From assembly GCF_900698925.1 (NCBI RefSeq), contig NZ_LR217713.1, positions 620,001 to 684,000 on the forward strand: a DNA stretch of 64,000 nucleotides, given 5' to 3'. Below, piece by piece: positions 17,817 through 27,742 of the stretch. The notes beneath the pieces are model-generated. The model saw nothing but the letters and a program-made list of their open reading frames with translations, searched no databases and was not told the DNA's origin. The stretch's first letter is position 1. Each line of letters begins with the position of its first letter. The position numbers and the translations under genes were made by a program. This stretch comes from Erwinia_E haradaeae_I (GTDB lineage Bacteria; Pseudomonadota; Gammaproteobacteria; Enterobacterales; Enterobacteriaceae).

Positions 17817-20531
17817 ATGTTAATGAAATTATTAACCAAATTTTTTGGTAGTAGTAATGACCGAACCCTTCGTCGAATGCAAAAAACAGTGGATTTAATT
17901 AATCACTTGGAGTTAACTTTTATAAAATTCACTGACAAAGAATTACAAAAACAAACAGATGCATTACGTTTACGATTAAAAAATGGCGAGCAATTAGACA
18001 ATCTAATTCCGGAAGCTTTTGCTACTATTCGAGAAGCTAGTAAACGCATTTTAAATATGCGTCATTTTGATGTACAAATCTTAGGAGGTATAGTATTGCA
18101 CAACCGTTGTATTGCGGAAATGCGTACTGGTGAAGGAAAAACATTAACAGCCACACTACCTGCCTATCTTAATGCTTTATCAGAAAAAGGAGTGCATATC
18201 GTAACAGTCAACGACTATTTAGCTCGAAGAGATGCAGAACAAAATCGACCATTATTTGAATTTCTTGGTTTAAAAATTGGGATTAATCTACCTGGAATGC
18301 CTTCTAGAGATAAACGCAAAGCCTATAATGCTGATATTACCTACGGCACTAATAATGAATATGGATTTGATTATCTTAGGGATAACATGGTCTTTAGCGC
18401 AATCGATCGAGTGCAACGCGTATTGCATTATGCGATCGTTGATGAAGTTGATTCTATTCTGATTGATGAAGCACGTACTCCTCTAATCATTTCTGGTCCA
18501 ACTGAAGACCACTCTGAACTTTATATTAAAATTAATAAAATTATTCCTAAGTTAATTCGACAAGAAAAAGAAGATTCTGATAGCTTTCAAGGAAAGGGAC
18601 ATTTCTCAGTAGATGAAAAAACTCGACAAGTATATCTAACTGAAAGAGGTCTTATTTCTGTAGAAAGTCTAATGGTGCAAGAAGATATTTTAGAAAAAGG
18701 AGAATCACTGTACTCACAAAATAATATTATTATTATGCATCATGTCACTGCTGCACTACGTGCTCACGCTTTATTTACCCGTGATGTTGATTATATTGTC
18801 CAGAATGGTGAGATCGTCATTGTCGATGAACACACCGGACGGACTATGCAAGGACGTCGCTGGTCTGATGGCTTACACCAAGCTATTGAGGCCAAAGAAG
18901 GTGTGGCTATTCAAAATGAAAACCAAACTTTAGCCTCTATAACTTTTCAGAACTACTTTCGTCTATATAAAAAATTATCCGGCATGACAGGGACTGCAGA
19001 CACTGAAGCGTTTGAATTTCGATCTATTTATAATCTAGACACAATTGTCATACCAACTAATCGACCCATGATAAGAAAGGACTTACCTGACTTAGTTTAT
19101 ATAACTGAAGAAGAAAAAATTAATGCAATTATTGACGATATTCGTCAACGAACCTCAAATGGGCAACCTATATTAGTTGGTACAATTTCTATTGAAAAAT
19201 CTGAAGCAATATCTCTTGCGCTCACTAAAGCCGGAATTCAACACACGGTACTTAATGCTAAATTTCACGCACGTGAAGCGGAAATAATTTCGCAAGCCGG
19301 TCAACCCGGTTCAGTCACCATCTCTACTAATATGGCAGGCCGTGGTACGGATATAGTTCTTGGAGGAAAATGGAATAAAACAATATCTGAATTATCAGAA
19401 GCCACCGAAAGACAAATTACCGAAAGCAAATCTGCGTGGCAAAGTCGCCACAACACTGTATTAGAATCAGGTGGGCTACATATTATTGGAACTGAACGTC
19501 ATGAATCGCGTCGCATTGATAATCAACTTCGAGGACGCTCTGGCAGGCAAGGAGATCAAGGATCTTCTCGTTTCTATCTATCAATGCAAGACTCATTAAT
19601 GCGAATTTTCGCTTCAGAAAACGTAACTAAAATAATGAGAAAGCTAGGAATGAGTACTGGAGAATCAATTCAGCACCCTTGGGTGACTAAGGCAATTGCT
19701 AATGCACAACGAAAAGTTGAAAGTCGTAACTTTGATATACGAAAACAACTTCTAGAATATGATGATGTAGCTAATGATCAAAGACGTGTAATTTATTTGC
19801 AACGCAATACACTTTTAGATACATCTGATATTTCTGATATTATTACCAGGATGCAAGAAGACATCTATACTAATATTTTATATCAATATATTCCACCACA
19901 ATCTACAGAAGAAATATGGGATTCTTCTGGTTTAGAAGAAAAACTAAAACATGACTTTAACCTAACTATTTCTATAACGGAGTGGTTAGGGAAAGAAAAT
20001 AATTTCAATATCGAGATTTTAAGAAAAAAAATAATTACAGAAGCTAAAAAACAGTATTCTTACATAGAAGAATACCTCAGTCCAAAAATATTGCGAAACT
20101 ACGAAAAAAATCTAATGTTAACAACTTTAGATTCATTATGGAAAGAACATCTTTCTGCAATCGAATATTTAAGACAAGGAATACATCTTCGCGGCTACGC
20201 CCAGAAAGATCCTAAACAAGAATACAAACGAGAGTCCTTTACTATGTTTGCTTCCATGCTAGAAACACTAAAATATGAAGTAGTAAGCAATCTTAGTAAG
20301 ATCAATCAAGGTCCTATTCTAAAAGAATTAAGACATAAGGAAGAAGAATCTAAAAATAAAGAACTTTCTTATAACAATAAAGAACAAAATAACAAACAAA
20401 TATTTAATCCTATTGCTCAAACCGAACAATCTCAATCTATGATGTCAATTAATTATCAAATAAGACGGAATCACTCCTGCCCTTGCGGGTCAGGAAAAAA
20501 GTATAAACAATGTCATGGTCATCTTGTATAA
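17817..20531 (+). CDS. secA: Preprotein translocase ATPase SecA
   Basis: Motor ATPase that drives proteins through SecYEG. It has 904 residues against 901 in E. coli. It begins MLMKLLTKFFGSSNDRTLRR, nearly identical to E. coli. The Walker A motif MRTGEGKT lies near residue 105, the DEVDSILIDEARTPL segment near 210, and the helicase motif RGRSGRQGDQG near 575-585. The C-terminal zinc motif CPCGSGKKYKQCHG, which binds SecB and phospholipid, is complete. It stands alone, with mutT lost downstream. Confidence 0.98.
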   Translation: MLMKLLTKFFGSSNDRTLRRMQKTVDLINHLELTFIKFTDKELQKQTDALRLRLKNGEQLDNLIPEAFATIREASKRILNMRHFDVQILGGIVLHNRCIAEMRTGEGKTLTATLPAYLNALSEKGVHIVTVNDYLARRDAEQNRPLFEFLGLKIGINLPGMPSRDKRKAYNADITYGTNNEYGFDYLRDNMVFSAIDRVQRVLHYAIVDEVDSILIDEARTPLIISGPTEDHSELYIKINKIIPKLIRQEKEDSDSFQGKGHFSVDEKTRQVYLTERGLISVESLMVQEDILEKGESLYSQNNIIIMHHVTAALRAHALFTRDVDYIVQNGEIVIVDEHTGRTMQGRRWSDGLHQAIEAKEGVAIQNENQTLASITFQNYFRLYKKLSGMTGTADTEAFEFRSIYNLDTIVIPTNRPMIRKDLPDLVYITEEEKINAIIDDIRQRTSNGQPILVGTISIEKSEAISLALTKAGIQHTVLNAKFHAREAEIISQAGQPGSVTISTNMAGRGTDIVLGGKWNKTISELSEATERQITESKSAWQSRHNTVLESGGLHIIGTERHESRRIDNQLRGRSGRQGDQGSSRFYLSMQDSLMRIFASENVTKIMRKLGMSTGESIQHPWVTKAIANAQRKVESRNFDIRKQLLEYDDVANDQRRVIYLQRNTLLDTSDISDIITRMQEDIYTNILYQYIPPQSTEEIWDSSGLEEKLKHDFNLTISITEWLGKENNFNIEILRKKIITEAKKQYSYIEEYLSPKILRNYEKNLMLTTLDSLWKEHLSAIEYLRQGIHLRGYAQKDPKQEYKRESFTMFASMLETLKYEVVSNLSKINQGPILKELRHKEEESKNKELSYNNKEQNNKQIFNPIAQTEQSQSMMSINYQIRRNHSCPCGSGKKYKQCHGHLV

Positions 20532-20558
20532 GATGCTTAATTTATAAGATGCTTAATT
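20527..20558 (+). repeat. 16-bp perfect tandem duplication over the secA stop
   Basis: The unit TATAAGATGCTTAATT occurs twice in direct succession at 20527-20542 and 20543-20558. The first copy contains the secA stop codon, so the second copy is a duplicate of the gene end. Confidence 0.9.
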
Positions 20559-21967
20559 TTCTACTAGAATTCAGAACATTGCTAGTACTATTAGGAATAG
20601 ACTCATAGAATAACATCAAAAACTATAATCTGATGATATTTACGCGTGTATTTTACTAATCTAGTAAAGAAATAAATATTTATATTCAATATTGTGAACA
20701 TCAGCTGATTTTAATAAAGATTAAAAATACAAGAAAATACAGCGTATATCTAAAGTTATACCATTTAGAATACCTTAGAAAGCAATACACCGTCTACTGA
20801 GTGAAAATAATATATTTTATTCAGTAGACATAAATCTACTACTTAATAAAACTAATGTTTTAAGTTCTGTAGGCACGAGGATAAAAAGTGAAAATCTATA
20901 TATTATTGATGTCGTATTATGATGTTATAATAATAAGGTAGATTGGTATTGATCAGAAAAATATAGCTTATGAGAATATATGTAATATAAGAAGATGTAA
21001 TTAATTTATTGTTACCCTTATATATGATGCATTGAGCTTATTTTATTGTTCTCTTGACCGTCTTCTTGCTCATATCATGGTATGTATATTTTTATAAAAA
21101 ATCGTTATAAGCTATCATAATATTAAACTAATTGAGTGATCTTTTTTCTTTAGAAGAAGATAAATTCTAATTTATTGTTTCTTTAAAAGAATATTTTTTA
21201 TGTGACTACTTATTAAAAAAATAAATAAAAGTGAAAAATTTATCACTGATATGATACATGAACTAGAATATAGTTAACACAGATCTTCTTAATTTCTCAA
21301 ATAATATACAATTTTATACATAAAAATTTACCGATAACTTACCAAGTCATTAGACTGATTCAAATCAATAAATAGATTATTTTAACAATAATGATGGATA
21401 TTTTAAAAAAATAATTTTTCCTATAACTAAGAGGAAAACCTAGACCCATTGCAATTAAACGTCTTTACAAACAGAGAAGTAACCCTAAAAAAGCAAATTT
21501 ATAACTTCTATTAACTAATCGCTTGCGTCGATGAACAAGTTTTATTACGAACTTGTTATCAATATCTCTTTAATAAGTTATCAAAAAAATAAATAAATAC
21601 AATGCGTTTATCTAAAAACGACTAATGTCTTAATCTAATATTTTTTACTCAAACATAGAAAAAATTGAGGATTAATATCATACCTACAGTCAAAGATCAT
21701 CATCTCTTTTATACTGAATTAGTATACCAATGATTCATATCATTAAAATACTCTTGTACTGTACAGAATCATTATAATATATAGATTTAAAATCTAAATG
21801 GTCATGTTAGAAAATAACTTGCATAATTTTATTATCTACTTTCTTTCTTATTTTGATTTGAGTCGATAAATCATTATCAAATCTAAACTTAAAAATAATA
21901 CAAATCTCAAGTACAAATATAAAGAACTAGATAAAAAGACTTGTGTAAAAAATAATTTATATATCGT
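20532..21967. other. Noncoding gap, secA to epmB
   Basis: 1.4 kb with no gene on either strand; mutT, which follows secA in enterics, is gone. Two stem-loops stand out. One at 20792-20829 has the arms GTCTACTGA/TCAGTAGAC plus an inner AAAATA/TATTTT. One at 21534-21557 has the arms AACAAGTT/AACTTGTT. Either could end transcription; neither is followed by a clear T-run. Confidence 0.5.
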
Positions 21968-22996
21968 TTATTCTTGTCTCATTTGCAAATCTACCAATGT
22001 TTTACTTGGTTCTCCAGCAATCTCTCGCACTAATCTAGGAACCATGTAACCCGAGACCATAGAAAGTAATTCACGAACAATAACACGAGCCCGCTGATCA
22101 CTAACATAGAAATGCGCTGCCCCATATACTTTGTCTAACACATGAAGATAATAAGGTAGAATTCCGATATCAAATAAGGCATTACTTAATTCAGCAAGCG
22201 CAATTGGAGTATCGTTGATCTCTCGTAATAATACACTTTGATTTAATAAAATTACTCCAGAAGATTTCAACATATTCATTCTATATTGTAGCTCATCATT
22301 AATTTCTTTCATATGGTTAATATGGGTAACCATTAATATCTGTAGTCGTGAATATTCTAAACGTTTACATAATACTTGAGTAATGCGCTTGGGGATTACG
22401 ACTGGTAAGCGACTATGGATTCGTAACCTCTTGAGATGCGAGATATCTTCAAGTTGTGATATGATCCAATCCAACTCACTATCTAACGTCATTAATGGAT
22501 CGCCGCCAGATATAATTACTTCATCTAGATCTAGGTTTTTTTGGATATATAGTATAGCTTGTTTCCAGTTACTCTTATTTCCCTTATTTAATTGATAAGG
22601 AAAATAACGCCTAAAACAATAACGACAATGTACTGCACAATTTCCTTTCACCAGAAATAAAACGCGATTACGATATTTATGTAATAATCCAGGTGCTACG
22701 CTTTTGTGCTCATTTAATGGATTCAAATGATAACCTGGCGTATCAATGCACTCCCGCTCCGAAGTAATCACCTGTAAAAGCAGAGGATCTTCTGGATCAC
22801 CTTTACGCATGCGCTCAGCAAATGTACGAGGAACACGTAAAGGAAAATGACCGATTCCAGAATTATTTATGGTTAAATAAGGATGATTTTTTAATGCTAA
22901 AAATTGTAATAATTCGTTATAATCAGTGATTGCATCAACCAGTTGATCTAACCATTCTTCGTGAACGAAAGGCTGATAGGTTGAAAGTTTGTTCAT
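21968..22996 (-). CDS. epmB: EF-P (R)-beta-lysine synthase EpmB (YjeK)
   Basis: Radical SAM lysine 2,3-aminomutase that makes (R)-beta-lysine, the group placed on EF-P by EpmA. The cluster motif is CAVHCRYCFRR near residue 120, followed by SGGDPLM. With the ATG at 22996 the protein has 342 residues, the E. coli length, and the same spacing from Met to the EEW motif; another ATG six codons upstream (23014) is possible. It is divergent from efp, its substrate, with only 39 bp between them, a classic arrangement. EpmA is not in this window. Confidence 0.94.
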   Translation of the reverse strand: MNKLSTYQPFVHEEWLDQLVDAITDYNELLQFLALKNHPYLTINNSGIGHFPLRVPRTFAERMRKGDPEDPLLLQVITSERECIDTPGYHLNPLNEHKSVAPGLLHKYRNRVLFLVKGNCAVHCRYCFRRYFPYQLNKGNKSNWKQAILYIQKNLDLDEVIISGGDPLMTLDSELDWIISQLEDISHLKRLRIHSRLPVVIPKRITQVLCKRLEYSRLQILMVTHINHMKEINDELQYRMNMLKSSGVILLNQSVLLREINDTPIALAELSNALFDIGILPYYLHVLDKVYGAAHFYVSDQRARVIVRELLSMVSGYMVPRLVREIAGEPSKTLVDLQMRQE

Positions 22997-23035
22997 ATTG
23001 GTAGAAATCCACATTATATATTACAGAGGGTTTTT

Positions 23036-23602
23036 ATGGTAACTTATTATAGCAATGATTTTCGGCCTGGTCTGAAAATAATATTTGAAGGCGAGCCATA
23101 TACTATTGAATCTAGCCAATTTGTAAAACCTGGTAAAGGACAAGCCTTTGTTCGTGTTAAGATGCGACGACTTCTCTCCGGTTCTCGCATAGAGAAGACA
23201 TTAAAAGCCACAGAATCAGTGGAAAGCGCTAATATTATTGAAACTAATTTAACTTACTTATATGCTGATCAATCTTCCTTTTATTTTCTTCATCCTAAAA
23301 ACTTTGAACAATATTGCATCCCAGAAGAAATTGTAGGAGATAAATATAAATGGTTACTTAAAAATACTGAATGTATTGTGACTCTATGGAATGATATACC
23401 GATCCATTTAGTCCCACCAAAATTTGTGGAAATAGAAATTATAGATACTAATCCTGGACTAAGGGGAGATACTTCTAGTGCCGGAAGCAAAACAGCAACG
23501 CTCTCTACAGGAGCAAGAATAAAAGTTCCTTTATTTATACAAATAGGTGAAATTATTAAAGTAGATACCCGTTCTCATTCCTACATTTCCAGAGTCAAAT
23601 AA
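23036..23602 (+). CDS. efp: Translation elongation factor P
   Basis: Relieves ribosome stalling at consecutive prolines. It has 188 residues, the E. coli length. The modified lysine lies at position 34 in KPGKGQAF, the loop seen in EpmA/EpmB-dependent EF-Ps. All three beta-barrel domains are recognisable, with the C-terminal GDTSSAGSKTATLSTGA and VDTRSHSYISRVK. An AGAGGG ribosome site precedes the ATG. Confidence 0.97.
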   Translation: MVTYYSNDFRPGLKIIFEGEPYTIESSQFVKPGKGQAFVRVKMRRLLSGSRIEKTLKATESVESANIIETNLTYLYADQSSFYFLHPKNFEQYCIPEEIVGDKYKWLLKNTECIVTLWNDIPIHLVPPKFVEIEIIDTNPGLRGDTSSAGSKTATLSTGARIKVPLFIQIGEIIKVDTRSHSYISRVK

Positions 23603-24734
23603 TCTGTATTATTATAGATATATCTATATGTCTTACTAGTTTATTTTACAAATAAACTTTTCCTTGGATCAAGCGAATATTTTACCTCAATCCACACAGC
23701 GTTCCATTAAAGTTTAATTATCTATTAAAAATATTTCTATTTATAAATATTCCAGTAATCACTATACTACTTGAATTGCTATTAAATAAAATATTTAATT
23801 TTCTATAATTCAATAAAGTCAAGAACACAAAACATTATATTGCCCTCCATTACTAAAATTATATGCTCTAAAATTATTTATTTATGTAAAATACTACTCT
23901 TAATATTATAAAATTAATATCTCTATAATTTACTGGAAGATGTAAGAGTAAGAACAACCATTACAATTAATTATACTATGAGTGGGCATATTTGATAATA
24001 CAATATATAACCTATAAAAATTTAATAATGAGAAATCTAATAAAGCGCCTTTATATTTTAAAAATATATATTTATTATAGATATATTTTTATATTTAGAA
24101 AAACCAATTCTACTGCAATGATGATGAATAAAAACTAAAAACAGTTCATTGACTCAAACTTATTATAATAATAAGTTGCATTGATTAATTTATTAATATT
24201 AATTCTATGCAATATCTTAGATATTAAGCCAAAATTAGTCATTTATTTTTACTTATTTAAAAAATAAAGATTTTCTCAAACTAATAAAAAATAGATCACT
24301 ATGTTATGTACATAACTATAAATTTTTTAAATTAATCATTATTAATGATAAATATCTATCATCCAGACCTTTCAACCTATACACTCAAATATTATACATA
24401 TTCTCAATTAATCATACAACTTTGACTATCTAGATCCTACAACATATTATACAATTATTATTGTAGTTTTTTGTTTGTTTATAGATCTACATTCATAACA
24501 TTCAGATCCATATACCAGATGCTTTCTTATAAAAGAATCAAATCAAAAGTAGCGATTAGAATAACTATCCTCACTAAATAAAAACACCACTCCTATAAAT
24601 ATGCATATACACTAGATAGATAAACAATACATTGATTCCTTAGAATCAACCCGAAAGATCCTATTTAAACATTATCTATAGGCTAACCTCACTAAATCTA
24701 TTAACCAAGATAGCAAATTAATCTAGAGAGTCTC
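23603..24734. other. Noncoding gap, efp to rsxE; rsxABCDG absent
   Basis: 1.1 kb without an open frame. In enterics rsxE is preceded directly by rsxG and the rest of the rsx operon; none is recognisable. Small inverted repeats occur: AACTTATTA/TAATAAGTT at 24157-24177, and TTGATTC/GAATCAA at 24632-24649. A weak TACAAT/ATTGTA stem at 24450-24465 is followed by GTTTTTTG and could be a relic terminator. Confidence 0.5.
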
Positions 24735-25433
24735 ATGAACAAAGTAACTCAACTAGTAATAAACGGATTATGGAAAAAAAATTCAGCGTGTGTTCAACTC
24801 CTTGGTCTTTGTCCATTACTAGCGGTAACATCTACAGCCACCAACGCCCTTGGGCTTGGTTTAACAACTACTCTTGTATTAACTTGCACTAATAGCCTTA
24901 TCTCGCTATTCCGCCGATGGATTACTACTGAAATTCGCATTCCCGTTTACGTAATAATTATTGCGGCAATAGTTAGCTGCATGGAAATGCTGATCCAGGC
25001 TTATAGCTATAATCTATATCAATCATTAGGCATTTTTATTCCTCTCATTGTAACTAACTGTATAGTAGTTGGCCGTGCTGAAGCTATAGCCTCAAAGAAA
25101 GATGTAATTTATTCAGCAATAGACGGTATGTCCATTGGCTTGGGAGCCACAAGTGTTATGGTAGTCTTGGGGTCCATACGTGAAATCATCAGTAATGGAA
25201 CTATATTTGATAATGCAGATCAACTTCTTGGATCATGGGCTAAGATAATTCGCATACAAGTAATTCATTTTGACTGGCCTATGCTACTAGCCATGCTTCC
25301 ACCGGGAGCCTTTATAGGTCTAGGAATTCTGTTAGCAGCAAAACATGTCATTGATCAACAGATCAAAATAATATGTTATAAAAAGAGCGTGATCAAAAAC
25401 CATACTTCTAACCTGAAACGAGAAAAACTTTGA
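24735..25433 (+). CDS. rsxE: Electron transport complex subunit RsxE (RnfE)
   Basis: Integral membrane subunit of the Rsx/Rnf complex, which moves electrons between NADH and ferredoxin-type carriers and in E. coli keeps SoxR reduced. It has 232 residues, the family length, with about six membrane helices. The family segments LLGLCPLLAVTSTATNALGLG, PLIVTNCIVVGRAEA and LPPGAFIGLG are near-identical to E. coli. It overlaps nth by 4 nt (TTGA), the ancestral rsxE-nth junction. The partner subunits are not present here, yet the frame is intact. Confidence 0.94.
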   Translation: MNKVTQLVINGLWKKNSACVQLLGLCPLLAVTSTATNALGLGLTTTLVLTCTNSLISLFRRWITTEIRIPVYVIIIAAIVSCMEMLIQAYSYNLYQSLGIFIPLIVTNCIVVGRAEAIASKKDVIYSAIDGMSIGLGATSVMVVLGSIREIISNGTIFDNADQLLGSWAKIIRIQVIHFDWPMLLAMLPPGAFIGLGILLAAKHVIDQQIKIICYKKSVIKNHTSNLKREKL

Positions 25434-26059
25434 ATCAAGACAAACGTCATAAAATTATGACCAGACTAAGGGAGAGTACTTCGCATTCTACTGCAACCTT
25501 ACACTCCCTATCACCATTTGAATATCTCATTTCCATCATTCTTTCAGCTCAAGCTAATGACATTAGTGTAAAAAAAGCTACAGATAGGCTATATGCAGTG
25601 GCCAACACCCCCGCGGATATACTAAAACTAGGCTTAGAATCTTTAAAAGAAAAGATTCGAACCATTGGTTTATTTCATATGAAAGCTAAAAATATTATTA
25701 ATACCTGCCACATTTTACTTGAAAAGTATCATGGAAGAATTCCAGAAAGAAGAGAAGATTTAGAGAATCTTCCTGGTGTAGGAAGAAAAACTGCTAACTT
25801 AGTTCTTAATACCGTTTTCGGCCAACCCACTATTGCTGTAGATAGACACGTATTCCGTGTTTGTAATCGTACCGGATTTGCTGTAGGAAAAAATGTAAAT
25901 ACAGTAGAAAAACTACTACTTTGCTATGTTACTGAATCATTTAAACTACGATGTCATCATTACTTAGTTTTTCATGGACGTTATACCTGCATAGCACGTC
26001 AACCCAAGTGCAATTCTTGTATTATAATTAATTTATGTGAATATGATAATAAAAAATAA
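25430..26059 (+). CDS. nth: Endonuclease III (DNA glycosylase Nth)
   Basis: Removes oxidised pyrimidines and nicks the abasic site. It has 209 residues starting at a TTG that overlaps the rsxE stop; MNQDKRHKIMTRLRE matches the E. coli start. The helix-hairpin-helix LPGVGRKTA carries the catalytic Lys near 120, with the catalytic Asp near 138 in VDRHVFRV (E. coli VDTHIFRV). The 4Fe-4S ligands CIARQPKCNSCIIINLC keep the C-x6-C-x2-C-x5-C spacing. Confidence 0.96.
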   Translation: MNQDKRHKIMTRLRESTSHSTATLHSLSPFEYLISIILSAQANDISVKKATDRLYAVANTPADILKLGLESLKEKIRTIGLFHMKAKNIINTCHILLEKYHGRIPERREDLENLPGVGRKTANLVLNTVFGQPTIAVDRHVFRVCNRTGFAVGKNVNTVEKLLLCYVTESFKLRCHHYLVFHGRYTCIARQPKCNSCIIINLCEYDNKK

Positions 26060-26737
26060 TGTTTATTGCCACTAATTAGCAATCTAAAAGGTCTTACTGA
26101 TTCTTTACTATTACACAATAGTAAAGATAAAATTTAAAAAAATAAAATTATATAACCATAATGATATCTTAATCATACAAATTTAAAAATTAAATACAAT
26201 AGCCATTTATAGATAAATATTAAGATTTATAACAGTGATTGCATTGAAAATGCAATAGACTCTTAATAATTTCTCTTTTCTTAAAATCATCATCAATCAA
26301 GTCGATCTAGTCAAATAACCTGATGAAATTCGAACTAATAAATTCTTAAACAATAAAATTAATCTTCTAACTTAGATAATATCTGATCCATACCAAGATA
26401 ATGTCAATATTTTATACTCATCTACAGAAAGGGCTTAATAATTCAGAAAGAAAATATAATGACATTTTCTCCCCTTTTGAGCTCTTAAAAAATAACCAAA
26501 ACACTTATTTAGTCTTCACTGAAGACTGATTTTACTCTTCACGCAGTAACTATAAAATTAGTGTGTAATAAACATTTATCTTTTTTGGACTTTTATCTTC
26601 TTTAAGATAAAACCTTATTCCTATAATTCAGTATCATATAATCAATGCATGGCATCTAATTCGATAGATCAACATATCTAATTTTCTAATCGATAAAATA
26701 CTTTCATTACCACTTTTTATTCATAATAAAGTGGTAA
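26060..26737. other. Noncoding gap between convergent nth and tpiA
   Basis: 678 bp without a gene. It contains several stem-loops that fit transcript ends: CTTTACTATT/AATAGTAAAG at 26103-26126, AGTCTTC/GAAGACT at 26511-26527 followed by GATTTTAC, TTTTATCTT/AAGATAAAA at 26591-26612, and the tpiA-proximal hairpin listed separately. Confidence 0.5.
26103..26126 (+). terminator. Hairpin after nth
   Basis: A perfect 10-bp stem with an ACAC loop, 44 nt downstream of nth. The position suits the end of the rsxE-nth transcript, but no T-run follows on the + strand. Confidence 0.4.
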
Positions 26738-26738
26738 T
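26706..26738 (-). terminator. Hairpin overlapping the tpiA stop
   Basis: ATTACCACTTT at 26706-26716 pairs perfectly with AAAGTGGTAAT at 26728-26738. The 5' arm, in the tpiA sense, includes the end of its stop codon, so the transcript folds at the very end of the gene. Confidence 0.45.
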
Positions 26739-27502
26739 TAAGCTTTCTTTTCCATTGCGATAGTGATGATGTCTAAGAAAACTTTAGCCTGAAGAGACGC
26801 CCCACCAACTAACACTCCATCAATATCAGGTTGAGAAAACAATTCTTCCGCATTTTCATTAGTTACTGATCCACCATATTGTATAATTACCTGATTAGCG
26901 ATTGTCTTATCTTTCTTCATAATATAATCACGAATAAATTTATGCAATATCTGAACCTTCGTAGGCACTTCAGATTTTCCTGTTCCTATAGACCAGACAG
27001 GCTCGTACGCAATAACAGTGTTATAAAAAGCGTCTACCCCTTGTGAACAGAGAATCGCATCAATTTGGCGAATACAAATTTCTTTAGTGCGACCTTCTTC
27101 TTTTTCTTTTGCTGTTTCGCCAATGCATAATATCGGAATTAAACCTATTTTTTTTAAAACAGAAAACTTCTGTGCAATGATCGCATCAGTTTCTTTATGC
27201 CATATACGACGCTCCGAGTGACCAATAATTACATACCGTATGCCAATATCTTTCAGCATATTTGCTGAGATATCACCAGTAAAAGCACCAGAAAGATGTA
27301 CATCAACATTCTGTGCAGCTAGCACGATTGGACTATTATTTAAGGCTTTTCGGGCTCTCTCAAGATAAATTACTGGAGGAGCAATACCTACTACACAGCC
27401 TGTGATATCATTTATTTTTTGACATAGATTAAAAATTAACTTATTAACAGTATCTTTATTCCCATTAAGTTTCCAGTTTCCCATAATAAATGGACGTCGC
27501 AC
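26738..27502 (-). CDS. tpiA: Triose-phosphate isomerase
   Basis: Interconverts dihydroxyacetone phosphate and glyceraldehyde 3-phosphate in glycolysis. I choose the GTG at 27502 because a GGAGG ribosome site lies 5 nt before it; the upstream in-frame ATG at 27514 contains that site's first G, so it is unlikely to be used. The GTG start gives VRRPFIMGNWKLN, matching E. coli MRHPLVMGNWKLN, and 254 residues. Catalytic residues are present: Lys in GNWKLNG, His in IIGHSERR and Glu in AYEPVWSIGTGK. Confidence 0.96.
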   Translation of the reverse strand: MRRPFIMGNWKLNGNKDTVNKLIFNLCQKINDITGCVVGIAPPVIYLERARKALNNSPIVLAAQNVDVHLSGAFTGDISANMLKDIGIRYVIIGHSERRIWHKETDAIIAQKFSVLKKIGLIPILCIGETAKEKEEGRTKEICIRQIDAILCSQGVDAFYNTVIAYEPVWSIGTGKSEVPTKVQILHKFIRDYIMKKDKTIANQVIIQYGGSVTNENAEELFSQPDIDGVLVGGASLQAKVFLDIITIAMEKKA

Positions 27503-27507
27503 CTTTA

Positions 27508-27512
27508 CCTCC
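27508..27512 (-). promoter_or_regulatory. Ribosome binding site deciding the tpiA start
   Basis: GGAGG on the minus strand, 5 nt before the GTG. It overlaps an in-frame ATG and so favours the GTG as the real start. Confidence 0.75.
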
Positions 27513-27742
27513 ATAATTAAAATTCCAAACCATAATTTAACTAAATATCTATTTAATCCAATCCTTTACAAAATTACTTAAATAATTGCCTAGTAATAAA
27601 TAACTCGTTCAGTGGAAATCAAAGTATTCTATAGTATCATATATACAATACTTATGCATACTCATTGTAGTTTGACTAAAATAGTAGCATTTGATTTATT
27701 TAAGTACCCTATGTTCTTTCATTATCTTATAAGACCAAAATT

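Noticed and set aside
26300..26360. TTCGAA-containing stretch considered as a tRNA T-loop
   Set aside because: The flanking bases do not form a T-stem on either strand and no other tRNA arms are present.
27503..27514. ATG at 27514 as the tpiA start
   Set aside because: The GGAGG ribosome site begins within that ATG and points to the GTG at 27502, which also matches the E. coli N-terminus.
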